Source of the DNA: Phytophthora quininea
Lineage: Eukaryota > Oomycota > Peronosporomycetes > Peronosporales > Peronosporaceae
DNA length: 64,000 nt
Assembly: GCA_011947345.1 (NCBI GenBank)
Contig: JAAVTG010000362.1
Span: 1 to 64,000, forward strand
Direction of reading: 5' to 3'
The stretch's first letter is position 1; each line of letters opens with the position of its first letter. The position numbers and the translations under genes are program-made. Shown here one piece after another: positions 44,771 through 55,689 of the stretch. The notes beneath the pieces were generated by a model that did not search any database, was not told where the DNA came from, and was given only the letters and a program-made list of their open reading frames with translations.

Positions 44771-46427
44771 GACGGACGCGGAATCGTAGAACTGGGCAGA
44801 GGTAGGACGGGTAGAATATGTTGATGCAAACTGCTTTTTTTTGCGAGTTTCATTATACTCTTTGTTTTTCGCCCAACTGTGAGTTTACCGCAATCGATGG
44901 CCCTGTCCTTGGAAGGGGTTGCAGGTTTGCTCTCCTCGCTGTCCTTCATCTCTTCGTCTTTGAATTCTTCATCCTCTGGCTTCACAGCTTCCCCGTTGAG
45001 TCGCTGGCCCACCGAGTGTGTCTTGGGTTTACTGCTAGTGCCGCTGGAAGTGTTTCCGTTGAGAGAGTAGCCATTGCTACCGCCTCCAGTACTGCTACCT
45101 CCCAAGCGCATGCCTCCAGTAGCGCCGCTAAACGTCGACGATTTCCCACTGAGTGACTGGCCAGTACCGTGGAAGGCCTCGTACTTGCGCAAGCGAGCAG
45201 CACGAAGCGCAGCCGCATCAGTAGAGCTTTTTCCCCACTCTTCTTCAGACGCAAACCGCCACCAAAGCAAGCGCCGCCCACTCGCGTCGGTTTGAAATCC
45301 ACCGCGTTCATCGTTGGCACACCTCCATAGGGAACCTCAGAAGGCGCCGCGGGTGGTGCTGCGCCATCAGACGACTGAGGGACAGGGGAACGTAGTCGAC
45401 CGGCGCCTCAAAGTCCACTTCACAGTCCGTCTCGATGATGCACGCGGCAGGCGGCGGTCTCACTTCGCGCACATCCAGCAGGTAGTTCTTGTTGTTGTAC
45501 TTGAGGCAGATCGTATCGCCCACCGTCATGCACGAAAACTTGCGAAGCGATCCCTCCAGTCTGCAATCAGCAAATCAACGTCAGCAAGAAACGTTCTCCC
45601 AACACAGGAGACCTCAAAAGAGGGTATAACGCACACGGCGCGAGGGTTGGAAATGTCCAAAAGTCCTGCGACTGCGGCCGCAGCTTGACAAACGTCGCCT
45701 TGGGTAGCGACACGTTCTGGAGGTTGATGATGCCGCCTTCGTTCACAAACAGATTTTGCATCATCTGCGCAACAACACTCTAAGTACCCACAATATTGGA
45801 GCACAGTAAGGCAATCGTACCCAGTAAGGCATGAAGCAGCTTCCTCCGGAGCGCTGAACTCCAACACACCGCAGTGCGACGAGCGCTCGACTGCCCCGTT
45901 GGTCACTTTGAACAGCATTGGGTACTCAATGTGCAGCCGCGCTTCAATAGAAAATAAATCAATAAATTCATACTAGTAAATAAAAACCATCACTTCACTT
46001 ACCCAACGTCTCCAGCGCAGAAGGCGGCAATAGAACTAAATCCAACAACAATAACAGATTAGCACAGCAATACCGAGGACCTTTTGCTGCCGAACTCGGC
46101 CACACACGCTTGTCGCCGTCCTCGAGGTGGGCCTTGTCACAGAAGGACATTGGATACACTCGGTACTGCTCGTCGAACCTGCCAATAAATAAATGAGCAT
46201 CTCATTACAGATTTTAATAAACTAGACAGCGTTGCGGACCGCAGTGGGAGGTTCCCAAAGCCATTGTGGTAGTTGAAAGGGTTGTCGTCGCCGCCTCCGA
46301 AGCCTCCGAACTGCAGGGAAATGGACGCGTGAGAGCGAGTGAGAGCGCGGGCGGAGATACGTGGACTGCCTACCATTGTGCCGTACGTGTCAAACTCCGC
46401 GAAGGGGCGAGAAAGCTCGGTAGTCAA
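44767..46427 (-). CDS. UFD1: UFD1, ubiquitin recognition factor
   Basis: UFD1 joins NPL4 as the adaptor that brings ubiquitylated proteins to the Cdc48/p97 unfoldase (ERAD and proteasome delivery). Exons read: near 46427-46374, 46310-46240 ('[20 protein letters not shown]'), 46178-46081 ('[19 protein letters not shown]'), 46035-46003 ('[10 protein letters not shown]'), about 45955-45830 ('[22 protein letters not shown]'), about 45770-45640 ('[21 protein letters not shown]'), and 45560-44767 ('[21 protein letters not shown]', '[20 protein letters not shown]'). All UFD1 N-domain blocks are present. The exact first ATG is uncertain. At least four one-base frame changes occur at C2, T4, C4 and A5 runs, all apparently missing one base, so the gene is probably intact. 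Confidence 0.85.
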
Positions 46428-47296
46428 TATGAAAATGCTAAATGACTACCCAACGCTTCCATGACCATCCGGACTACAAGACTAATAAGAATGTTTACAC
46501 ATGTTTTATTTACACATTCATTCTCGTCGCTGAGCCTTCGGAATTCGTTAGCTTGGCAGCACTACGGAACGGGCGCGTATAGGTTGGACTCTGCCAGCTT
46601 TAGCTCGATAATGTCGTTTTGCCGCCCGTACACACAGCAACATTGTCGAACTCCACCACTATCCTAATTTCTGCTCTTGAGATGATAGTAGTCATGCGCT
46701 ACGGTATCAGCGGCTTGAAAACAAACTATTAACTCTTCGGTGTAGCGATATACAACGACCGATTGCGCGGCGGATTGCGGGGTGTCTTCCGATTATGCTT
46801 ATTGCCGCTTTGCTGTTCACATTGAACAGTGCCGTAGCCGTGTTGGATTCGAGGTGGAGAAGTGTAGACTAGCAGTCTCGCAGACAAACTCCCAGACTTC
46901 CACGACACGTCTGAGTGCTGAAGCGGGCGGCCTTCCATGAATGCAACAATACTCGCGCTTTCTCCGAGCGCGATTGACATCCTTCTTGCCCATGAACCAC
47001 GAAGCTGCTGTGGAAAAGGTTGACGGGACGGCGATCTGCGATCTTACCGATCGTCCTGCATGCTTTCTACGCGAGTTTGTTCGGATTGGCACAATGCTTT
47101 GAAGACGCTCCACAGTTCAAGGCATCAGGTGCAAATACAGTTCTCCCCATCTAAAGCTAAGCGAGCCCAGCGGCTGTTTGAACGGACCCAATGACCGCGC
47201 TGGACTCCTAATTCTCTGCGCGCAGCAAAGTCAACCGGCGTTGCGTTCGATCACTTCCCGATTCGCTGTTGAACCCTCAAGCGCAGCGACCTCGTC
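46428..47296. other. Intergenic, possible minus-strand ORF
   Basis: A 98-codon minus-strand ORF (47113-46817) shows no family resemblance. Otherwise the region holds the UFD1 upstream and the leader of the effector at 47297. Confidence 0.4.
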
Positions 47297-47700
47297 ATGC
47301 GTTTCTCCGTCGTCGTACTCGCGGCGATTGCCCTCCTGTCGACCTACGAAGGTGTTGCAGCCGACCAGACGAAGCCCTCGACGATGACCTCGCCTGATAC
47401 CGCCCAGGAGAGTCGGCGTTTGAAGGTTTCGCAGACCAATGACGAGGAGAGAGCCTTTCCGATCCCAGGATGGTCCGCACTGAAGACGTCCGTGGCCAAG
47501 ATGAAATCCCAAACGTGGTATGCGGCCAAAAAACACCCACGCAGGTCAACGCGGAGCTAAAACTCGCATCAGCAAAGGCTGGCAGCTTTGACTGGCAGCT
47601 CGCCGCTTATTACGCGATCTACTTCCGAAACATCAAGTACGGCCCGTACGCTGTCGATATGGCCACGAACAACAACAACAACAACAGCAGCAACAACTAG
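47297..47700 (+). CDS. RxLR-like effector 3 (RRLK, NDEER)
   Basis: ATG 47297, signal peptide MRFSVVVLAAIALLSTYEGV, then 'SRRLKVSQTNDEER': RxLK in place of RxLR, with a standard dEER. The frame breaks at an A6 run near 47533; one additional A gives continuation 'TPTQVNAELKLASAKAG', then 'DWQLAAYYAIYFRN' and an Asn-repeat end at TAG 47698-47700. Total ~134 residues. The Asn tail (AAC repeat) is unusual for this family. Confidence 0.7.
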
Positions 47701-48129
47701 GTATGGTAAAAGACAAAAGTATCATGCTGCTCCGATCAATACAGACATTAGGCATCTTTGGTACAATAAGGCGAGTGCAATGGGAGTGAACTCAATCGAA
47801 CTGACGTTGTGGGGACTCAAAATAAGATGGCTTCGGAGCACACTCCATCGTTTGGGCGCCCAGAGCTCTTTACGATACGGCCACAGTAACAATCCAAGCC
47901 GATTATTTTTATGAAGACCTTTCATCGCTGAATGATCAGAGAGGCAGCAAGCACCTGAGCACGGACACCAGAGGTTTGGTAACGAAGACAGCAGAGCAAA
48001 ATGTACATTCCGGCGCAGAGAATATGAAAGAAGGCACGCGTACTTTCGTCAGTGGTAGGTTTGCGCTTGTTATTTGGTTGAGGAGCTCTTATCATTCAAG
48101 CAAGCGCACTAGAAGCTTCCATGCCATAG
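47701..48129. other. Intergenic
   Basis: No gene seen between the effector 3 stop and the end of the inverted effector pseudogene. Confidence 0.5.
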
Positions 48130-48569
48130 TCTTTAGCACATCTGCTGTGATCGCCAGCGGCAGGCATCACATGCTGTAGCGAGTTGAGCGTCGCGCGTTC
48201 CAGTAGTTGGCGTAGCCAGTCGATATCTCCCGGTCCGTGGCCTTGGACAAATCCAGCCCTCCTCGGTCGGAGACTTGTTTTGCTTCTCCAAGCGGCGACA
48301 CTTGAGTTTGTTGAAAAGGCATTGGACTTTGGACGTTGCAGACGGGTTGGTCGATCCACCACGACCTCCGCCGCCACCTTTCCCACCTTTTGTTCTTCAA
48401 CTTCGTCGTCGCTTCTTGTGGTTTCTTGGACCCGCACGAACTAGTTGGTGATGTCAAAGTTTTCACCAGATTGGTGAGATTTACTTTGGTTGGCAAGCTT
48501 CGAGGCAACCGCTTCAGCGGTATCTGGGAAGGAGAAGAAAGCCAAGAAGACAGCAGCCAGCGACTTCAT
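48130..48569 (-). pseudogene. RxLR effector pseudogene 4, paralogue of effector 6
   Basis: ATG 48569-48567 begins a signal peptide (MKSLAAVFLAFFSF). The frame then meets TAG exactly where the first Arg of the RxLR would be ('DITN*FVRVQETT', compare 'DVANRFLQVEEAT' in effector 6). The Gly-rich part (another frame: 'GGKGGGGGRGG'), 'KQNKSPTE', 'DLSKATDREISTGYANYWN' and 'ARRSTRYSM' all match effector 6 but lie in different frames. In-frame nonsense plus frameshifts make it a pseudogene. Confidence 0.75.
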
Positions 48570-49581
48570 AGTTGCGAATCCTATCAGGCAAGAGATCAAA
48601 CGCAAGAATATCTCTCTAGCTAAGTGCCAGGAGTGTGACGCTTATTCGTTTGTAAACCGTGTCTACAAACGCGCACGAGTACAAAAGCATGTGAGCAAGT
48701 TGCCGAGATACTGCGGTGTTTATCATACTTTTTTGGTGGTTGAAGGTCATCTATTCTCTGGTATTGCTAACAAATAGACTCCTGATATCGCTAGAGGCTG
48801 TGCCGTATTCGCTTTGGTATGTCTTATTGTTGTGTCTTGAGACCTTGGAACTTCCTTGCTCTGTGAGCGCTTGTGGTGCTGTAAACATGAGAGGTCACGA
48901 ATTCTCCCATGCTGTGGTGTTAGATACTTCATGTACACGCGGAGGGTTCACCAGGGTCTTCGCGCGTCGGTGGGAGATCCCTAGGGATATCTTGAGAACT
49001 CGACGGGGCCACCAGGTCCGCCATGCCTTTGGTAGGGAAATCTTTGACACGCGACAGGGCTACCGGTCCTCCCGAGCGCTGGAGGTTCTTGATCTTGAAC
49101 GCGAAGGGTCCGCCGAGTCCAGCGCGCCTTGGTGGTTAAATTTTGAACACACATGGGTTACCAAGCCCCTCCATGCTGTAGTGAGGGATTGAGTTCCTGT
49201 GGACTATCGCCCAGCACGTCACCGCTTCGTACTAGACGCCAGGAACTCCTTCTCGGCCCCACGCAGTGGGACTTCGCGTCCCAGAAGGGGGTCCTCCGTA
49301 GATCTAGGATCCGATGGTGCTCGAAGGCCGGAGATTGCGAAGTGCAGTGTTTACGAACAGAATCCGAACTGTTTTCCAATCCAGGTCAACCTCGGGAGCC
49401 TTTTATGCGTGAATCCGTATCTCCAGTTGGAACTCTTTGGGATCGGCACTTCATACAACACAGCTTATCCAGACCAAACCGCCCGGTTAATCTCGCAATC
49501 ACGGAAGAACTGTTCACGATCCCAGTTTCCTCACTTCGAGATTGCCTGTCCAGCGCTGAACGTTCTCCATCCACTTCCGCC
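48570..49581. other. Intergenic with a dispersed repeat
   Basis: No gene. 48765-48810 resembles 32640-32690. 48950-49150 contains internally similar phrases (GTCCGCC, GGGG-CACC) but no clear repeat unit. Ends with the leader of effector 5. Confidence 0.4.
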
Positions 49582-50055
49582 ATGCGTCTGAGTCTCGCCC
49601 TGTTGGTGGCCATTGTCGCTGTGCTTGCGACCGAAGAGGTTGCTTCCGCTTCCAACGCGATCCCGTCCAAGGTGTCGACTGTTGCGAATGTCCTCGAGGA
49701 AGAGCAGAGCGAAGTCGCAGCCGCTCGATTCCTGCGAGTACAAGGCGAAGACGACGGTGAAGAGCGGGCGAAGAGCGGAGGGCGAGTCTCAAGAACTCGC
49801 ACTCGGATCTCTGTGTATGGATCGTCCGCCAAGGCAAAAGTGCAGGCCGCTGCCAAAGCAAAATACGCGTCCTGGTTCAAGGCCAAGATAAACCCCACGC
49901 AGGTAGCCAGGGAGTATGGTGTGACTAAGGCCCAGAAGGGCACCGCCAACTACAACCTCGTGGAGGGTTACAAGTCGTACTGGCGCATACGCATGACGAC
50001 CATTTACACCATGCCGGCGGCCGAGAACTACAACAGCAGAAACAAGGATGACTAG
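49582..50055 (+). CDS. RxLR effector 5 (RFLR, DDGEER), intact
   Basis: 157 residues, ATG 49582 to TAG 50053-50055, no break. Signal peptide MRLSLALLVAIVAVLATEEV; 'RFLRVQGEDDGEER' gives a complete RxLR-dEER signature. The effector part contains 'AKAKYASWFKAKINPTQVAREYGV' and 'NYNLVEGYKSYWRIRMTTIYTMPAA': a WY-like helix set with Trp/Tyr at core positions. Secreted and presumably delivered into plant cells; target unknown. It is one of two clearly intact genes in the cluster. Pseudogene 7 is its near paralogue. Confidence 0.88.
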   Translation: MRLSLALLVAIVAVLATEEVASASNAIPSKVSTVANVLEEEQSEVAAARFLRVQGEDDGEERAKSGGRVSRTRTRISVYGSSAKAKVQAAAKAKYASWFKAKINPTQVAREYGVTKAQKGTANYNLVEGYKSYWRIRMTTIYTMPAAENYNSRNKDD

Positions 50056-50652
50056 ACGTCACTGGTGAAGAGCTTGCCCGCAATTGATCGCTGCTGTAAA
50101 GCGAGCGGCCTGGAGTTCCCTTATGATATCGCCAAAAGAATTCACAAACTGTTCTTGTAAGAAGGCGGGCATGAAGTCGTTGTTGTTGCATCAAGCAGCA
50201 TTTTAGGCCAAGCACAAACTTGGGCGCTGCAGAGCCCGTCGTTCTGCCACTACTATACTTACCTATACAAACAAATAATTTGCCTCGGTATAAGTTTCTG
50301 CGGTACTTTTGAACTTGACCTCGTATCACGTGGATGACGCCGCGTAAAGGTGTAGTTGTATACGTAACCGTGAGAATACATTTCTGATCGGGACTCATTG
50401 GGATCGGAGTCCCGAGCTAACAATAATTCATTGTTCGGTACTGTGTAGTTGGGCTACTGAACAGTGTTGTCGTGGCGGATCGCTGATTACACCGGCACAA
50501 ACGAGTCGCTACAGTGTACTATAGAGCACGACAGAGTTAATAGCAGGCCATCCACCATCCGAAAGTTTTCTCTGTCCGTAGACCTGCATTTTCTCATTCT
50601 ACAGTTCGCCTCGGACCCCGCAATCGCTTCACCCCTGGGGACTGGTATAAGA
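50056..50652. other. Intergenic, leader of effector 6
   Basis: No gene. ~50591 'GCATTTTCTCATTCTACAG' resembles the oomycete core promoter and ends ~45 bp before the ATG. Confidence 0.45.
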
Positions 50653-51189
50653 ATGAGACTTTTAACCGCTCTGTACCTGATCGTGTTCGCCTTCGTGGCC
50701 ACCAGTGACGCGGTCGACTCTGACAAAGACAAGTTTGCCATCGCCGACCAAAGTGAATTTCTCCATTCTGGCGAAAGCCACGATGTCGCCAACCGATTCC
50801 TGCAGGTCGAAGAAGCCACGGAAAGCGGTGACGACCTTGCTCTCGACGAAGATCGGAAAGGTGGCGGCGGCGGCGGTGGCCGTGGCGGCGGCGGTCGATC
50901 TGGCAGATCATCGAGCACGAAAAGGTCAGGCTGGTTCAGGCGGTCGTCAAGTACCAAGTCGTCCGGGAAGTCTCTGGGCTCCAGGATCCGCGGCTTTTTC
51001 AACAAGTTCAAGTTCCGTCGCTGGGAGAAGCAAAACAAGTCACCGACCGAGGTAAACAAAAACCTGGACCTGACCAAGGCTAAAGATCGAGAACTCTCGT
51101 CGGGCTACCTCAGCTACTGGAACGCTCGGCGCTCGACTCTGTATGTCATGCCTGCTGCAGGTCACCACAGCAGAGACGACAAAGACTAG
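50653..51189 (+). CDS. RxLR-like effector 6 (RFLQ, Gly-rich), intact
   Basis: 179 residues, ATG 50653. Signal peptide MRLLTALYLIVFAFVATSDA. RFLQ stands in the RxLR place and 'LALDEDRKGG' in the dEER place, a relaxed form. A Gly-rich run (~40 residues of G/R/S) follows, then a basic Ser-rich linker and 'WEKQNKSPTEVNKNLDL', 'ELSSGYLSYWNARRSTLYVM'. The end matches pseudogene 4. Glycine-rich insert makes it unusual among RxLR-type proteins. Probably secreted; host entry by this variant motif is uncertain. Confidence 0.8.
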   Translation: MRLLTALYLIVFAFVATSDAVDSDKDKFAIADQSEFLHSGESHDVANRFLQVEEATESGDDLALDEDRKGGGGGGGRGGGGRSGRSSSTKRSGWFRRSSSTKSSGKSLGSRIRGFFNKFKFRRWEKQNKSPTEVNKNLDLTKAKDRELSSGYLSYWNARRSTLYVMPAAGHHSRDDKD

Positions 51190-51759
51190 GCATACAGCTG
51201 TATTGCCGTGGATCTAACGAAATAGTTTTCTGGTGCGAATGTTTCAGCAAACGCCATTTCTCGCAACCGCTCTTACTTCTCTTGTATTTCGGTATTTAAG
51301 CTTGCCCTTCCTAACCAGGTAAAAGTGTTGTTGTTTTCCACATGTATGGATGCCGCTGGTGATTATCATCCGGAACTCTTTGCAGTCTGCATGGCAAAAA
51401 TATGTGTTTAAGCAAGTAAAGTAATTATGAATCAAGCACGTTCGGTCAAAATGATGCTTCGACGCTTGTTATTCAAACTTTATTTGTTTTCCACTACCGA
51501 GAATATTATTATCAGCAAGCGATTGCTCAACGCAGCAATGCGAACTCGATCATAAAGACATCTGCTACTCCGTAATCGATTGATTCACGACAACAACCAC
51601 TTCCAGCTCGCTGCTTGGCATTTTGAGATCGGGTTGCTGCAAGCATCGGAAGCTGACGAGTCGAAATGTCCACTATTTCTATCCGCTATTTTATCTCACG
51701 TTGCGATTGTCTATCCTGACCCAAGCGCTCGATCCACAAGCAAATAAACTGTATCCTCC
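51190..51759. other. Intergenic
   Basis: No gene seen. AT-rich in its middle part. Confidence 0.5.
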
Positions 51760-52211
51760 ATGCGTCTGGTTTTCGTCGTCCCGGTTGTAGCTTTGACTCT
51801 GGTGGCAGCTCCAGAAGTTGTTGCTGCTGGTTCTTTGTCTGGTTTGGTGTCACAGATTGCTGGAGAGCAGAGCGCCAACACTGCCAATTGACTCCAAGGC
51901 GAAGACGATGAAGAGGGGGCCAAAAAGAGCGGCCGTCGGGTTTCAAAGGCTTCTGGGGCAGTGAAGGCAAAGTTCAAAGGCGAAAGATCGGACTGCAGTG
52001 ATCAACACGAATTTCGCGTCCCAAGTTAAAGGTAAACAAACATCCGATCCAGGTCACCAAAGACTTGGGAGTGACGAAGGCCCACGAAGGCAGCGCCAAC
52101 TACAAGTCCGTTTTTGCTTACAAGACATACTGACAGGCGGGGCAAGCGCCACTCTACGCCATGGCGGCGGCGGCAGCCAACCACAACAGTAGAAACGACG
52201 ACAAGGAATAA
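51760..52211 (+). pseudogene. RxLR effector pseudogene 7, paralogue of effector 5
   Basis: ATG 51760, signal peptide MRLVFVVPVVALTLVAAPEVV. TGA lies at the RxLR position ('NTAN*LQGEDDEEGAKK', against 'AARFLRVQGEDDGEERAK' in effector 5). Downstream pieces in changed frames keep 'DLGVTKAHEGSANYKSVFAYKTY' and end near 'NHNSRNDDKE', TAA 52209-52211. The combination of stop and frameshifts indicates a dead copy. Confidence 0.75.
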
Positions 52212-53237
52212 GATTGCTGGAGGATACGATGTGTTCCCTGCCGCTGAAGACGACTCGAATACACTACGAGATGGCCTGTAGTAGGTAGCTACCGCAGGTC
52301 CTCGGCGTGCCGTTGGGTCTGTAGGCGAGGTTGCTGCGTAGCGCGCCGGGCGTAGTCGCCTTAACCGCAACAATAACAATAATAATAATCAGATGGCCTG
52401 TAGACTGTGGTCCCCGTCATCATGCCAAGATCAAATTTTCTTTGCCTCTAGTGTTGATGAGGTACTCCTGCCATTCATCTGGCCATCCGCACATTTTGTA
52501 TCAATTCGTCGTTTAGACTTATCGCAGCCATGACTGCTAGTTGTGTGTTTGCGATAATCAGTGAAGTAGCCGACTCTGAAAATGTAACGAATTTATGGTT
52601 GGAGTTCGTTATTGCTTGCCTGCACGACGGCAGATTGAGAAGTGAACTAACTGGAGCCCTAGGTTCTCTACAGCTAATCCTAAGATAAATTTATGACGTA
52701 GGAACGTCCTGCTGCATGACGCAGTTGAAGCAGATTCAACCAGACCATTCGTGCCATGCTAGAGCACGAATGCGTCACAGAAAAGGAAAAGTTTGCCGTT
52801 GTCAACTCCATCGCTAGCCGATTCCAGCGAGTCCAAGAAGCACCGGCAAGGGTTCCGGGACTTCTTTGCGAAAATCAATGACTTGTGTCGAGCTCCCGTA
52901 ACCTGAAGTGGTAACGATGAAGTAAAGGAATGTGATTGGATAAAATGTCTGCCTTTGGCCGTCTCCTTCAGAATTCGACACGCCAGACACGCTGCACTTG
53001 AAGGAGTTGCCGTCGACCGCCGGCGGGTGTGCGCCGCCAAGATCGCTGTCAGCACTAATATCGCGCCCCAAGAAGCCCAAAGGGTGACCAAGGATCTCCC
53101 GGCCGCGGATGGCGCGAAGATGACGGCGAGAAGTCACCACCACCCGGCAGGGTGGCCAGCAGGCTGTCGTTTTGTGTCGGTACATGAGGTGTGCTGAGCT
53201 ATCATGGTAAACACGATAGCAGTGGACGTATTGACGA
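52212..53237. other. Intergenic with a faint effector remnant (52756-52860)
   Basis: 52756-52860 plus strand reads 'EKEKFAVVNSIASRFQRVQE', which resembles 'DKDKFAIADQ...NRFLQVEE' of effector 6, so it may be a remnant with RFQR at the RxLR place. No signal peptide or C-terminus can be followed. The rest shows ORFs without family resemblance. Confidence 0.3.
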
Positions 53238-55328
53238 TTATGTTGAGATATATGCTAACTTCGTGCTGCTGCTTTTTTCGTTTTCTATTGCGAAAGGGAA
53301 CTGAGCGTGCCTCTGGGTTAGTGTCATGAATGGCTTCTCAAATCCGGCGCAAGGTCGTGACAGCTCTCTCAGAGCGCTGTTTGTGCGGGTGCTTTGGGGC
53401 TTCAACAGCACTTTTGCCATTCCCTGATAATAAAGGCTGTCGACCTGCTCCTGATTTGTAGGCCGATGCATCTCGATGTCGTCTGAAGCTTCGATGCCGA
53501 CAGAGATATGGCGCACAAGAACGGACCACTCGGAAAACATCTTGCGGTTAGACGCAGAGAAATCACAGGTGTGCAATGTTCGAAATGGAGGATATCCCGC
53601 TGCTTGGTTGCCTAGCCACCACAGACGCCACACACCCAGCGCGTCAAGTTGCGGAAATTTGAACTGCTCTGGCATCTTATGGAACCGACCGTCGGATGGC
53701 CAGTAATGGACACTACTTTGACGGCTTTGAGGGAGTTAGACTCCATTGCCGAGTTCTGCCTTTGCCACAGCCCTGCCTCCTGGAGCAGCGACCGGATTGT
53801 AGTGCCAAGAGCATCTCGCGTGATGCTACCATGCCCAATGCATCTCTCCTCTAAAAGCTTGTCGAATCCATCCAACAGCACGTCAGGTAGACGCTGTAGA
53901 GCTGTGGGTGTCTGCGAGTGCTGCTGTAGCAGCTCGATATGTGGTGGAATCCCCGTGGGTCGTATCCACGAGTTTGGTGTCATACTAAGAAGGCTTTGCA
54001 GCTTCTCGATGACCCCTTCACCTCAGAATACATACGAAGAGAGCAGTGGATGGCTTTGAGATACATGGCGGCGAACGTGTCCCGCGTGTTGCACAATTGG
54101 TGCCAAACAGAGATGCAATATGGGGGCAAGGTGGGCATCGGTTTTCATGCTCGGGAACATCTTCGAAATGCTGTCTAGCACGAATTCGTCTGAGGGGTCC
54201 TTGAAGTGTGGTGGTAGCGACGCGAACCGTGAGCTGTTCTGAGGCATGCCGGCGACGACGCGCCCCAGATACTGATCGCCGGCTGCTTCATAGCGAAAAT
54301 AGCGATCTTGGACGCCGCCTAAGGACCAGCCGCAACGCAAGCACACGCTGACGATCGACGGACTGACCGTGCTGCCACTGCTGGCATAGGTAGCCACTCC
54401 CTTCCTGATGGAATGCGTCCCGTAAACCTTTTGCCCAGTGATTTCTTCCAACATTTTGCCAAGCACCTTGCAAAAGCGAGACTTTGGTTCGAGCCAGGGA
54501 AAAGTTTGCCTGTCGTGAGAGTTGAGTTTGATGCTAGATAAATCCCGAGCGCGAGTACCCAACAGCATGACGGCTGAGTGGGGTTGGCGTAAATATGACG
54601 AGGATCCTTGGGGCCACTTCCCTCTTGGTTTGTTTTTGTTTTGTGCAGCACACATCCAACACTGTCATCCGCGCTGTGTAAATGCGAGAGGTGCAGCGTT
54701 TCCACCGACTTGGAACGACACATTTGGTTCCATTGCGACAGCAAGAAGAGGTGAGCAAATCCATTGTCATCAAGTGACAAAGTGCGCCCCGCCAATTGCG
54801 TGTACAGGGAAAATGTCAGCGGTTCTTTTCCAGACTTGCGCTCACATCCAGCTTGATCATTGTCTGCTTCTACTCGTTTAAGCCCTCTGAAAAATGTTTT
54901 GAGGTCGTCCAGATATTCTGGGGGCAGATCCAACCGCTTCCGCCGGTAAACGTCCTTCAAAGCACTTCGATACCCACTCAGTGTGGATACCTTGATGGCG
55001 CCACCGTTTATCTTATGTAGTAGAAATGCTTCAAAATGGGTAGGCGTAAATACAGACACGTTAATACTACCATCATCTTCAAAAAAGAAGCTGGCAATTC
55101 TTGAGTTTCTCGAATCCATTTGCTAATGCCGTTGATATAGCTGCGGTAGGCCTTCTTGGTACTGAAAGCGGTGCAAGCTCCTCGAACTTGGTCAGCATTG
55201 AGGTGACCAGGCACCGGCGTCGCCAGCGAAGCATCAGTTCTTGTAGGTCGCCCTGGAGAAGTGGAGGAGTCGTCGCGGTTGGCCATACGGACGGAGGGGA
55301 GGGAGGGGGTCTTGGACTGAGACAACAT
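53238..55328 (-). mobile_element. Crypton transposon: tyrosine recombinase with GCR1_C-type tail
   Basis: Tyrosine-recombinase pieces in order: 55328-55008 N-terminus; 55119-54319 with 'LSQWNQMCRSKSVETLHLSHL' (first catalytic Arg); 54655-54023 with 'GTHSIRKGVATYASSGST' (His-x-x-Arg) and 'GGVQDRYFRYEAAGDQYLGR' (candidate catalytic Tyr); then 53983-53612 and 53675-53238 with 'FPQLDALGVWRLWWLGN..PPFR', which fits the GCR1_C DNA-binding domain of Cryptons. Frame changes separate the parts, so the copy may be broken. Cryptons lack terminal inverted repeats; element ends are not defined here, so the limits are those of the coding region. Confidence 0.8.
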
Positions 55329-55689
55329 TGTTTTTACAGTAATTTAAGCCAATCAAAGTCAAAATATTATTGTAACGAGCTTGGCTTACGTTTTCTTGTT
55401 AAATCTTGTTGACGGGGGTTGCAGTTTGATTGGCTCACTAGCTGCCACTGACAAAATTTATTTTGTGAAATCATAGTGGATTTTGGTTACGCAGGTATGT
55501 ATTTACTTACAGTGGTGTTACCAGAGTTGGAGAATGATCATCGCAGGGCAAACCAGTATAATTCGACCAAAGTTAACTCAACGTTTTTCAGGTTTGACCA
55601 AAAACTATATTTTTGGCCAAAAAAACGTCTGACTTGGTCTCAGTATAGAGGCACATTATAGAAACCTCGTCCAGTGGACTGGTGGCAGG
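55329..55689. other. Intergenic between Crypton and sirtuin-like gene
   Basis: No gene. AT-rich; short sequence before the start codon is the probable promoter. May include the Crypton's 5' end. Confidence 0.45.

Noticed and set aside
47660..47700. AAC repeat as a microsatellite only
   Set aside because: It is in the frame of effector 3 after the A-run correction and ends in a stop, so it is more likely its Asn-rich C-terminus.
53100..53200. GC-rich ORFs near 52.8-53.2 kb as a gene
   Set aside because: Both strands give short frames without family resemblance; only a faint effector-like stretch is noted.
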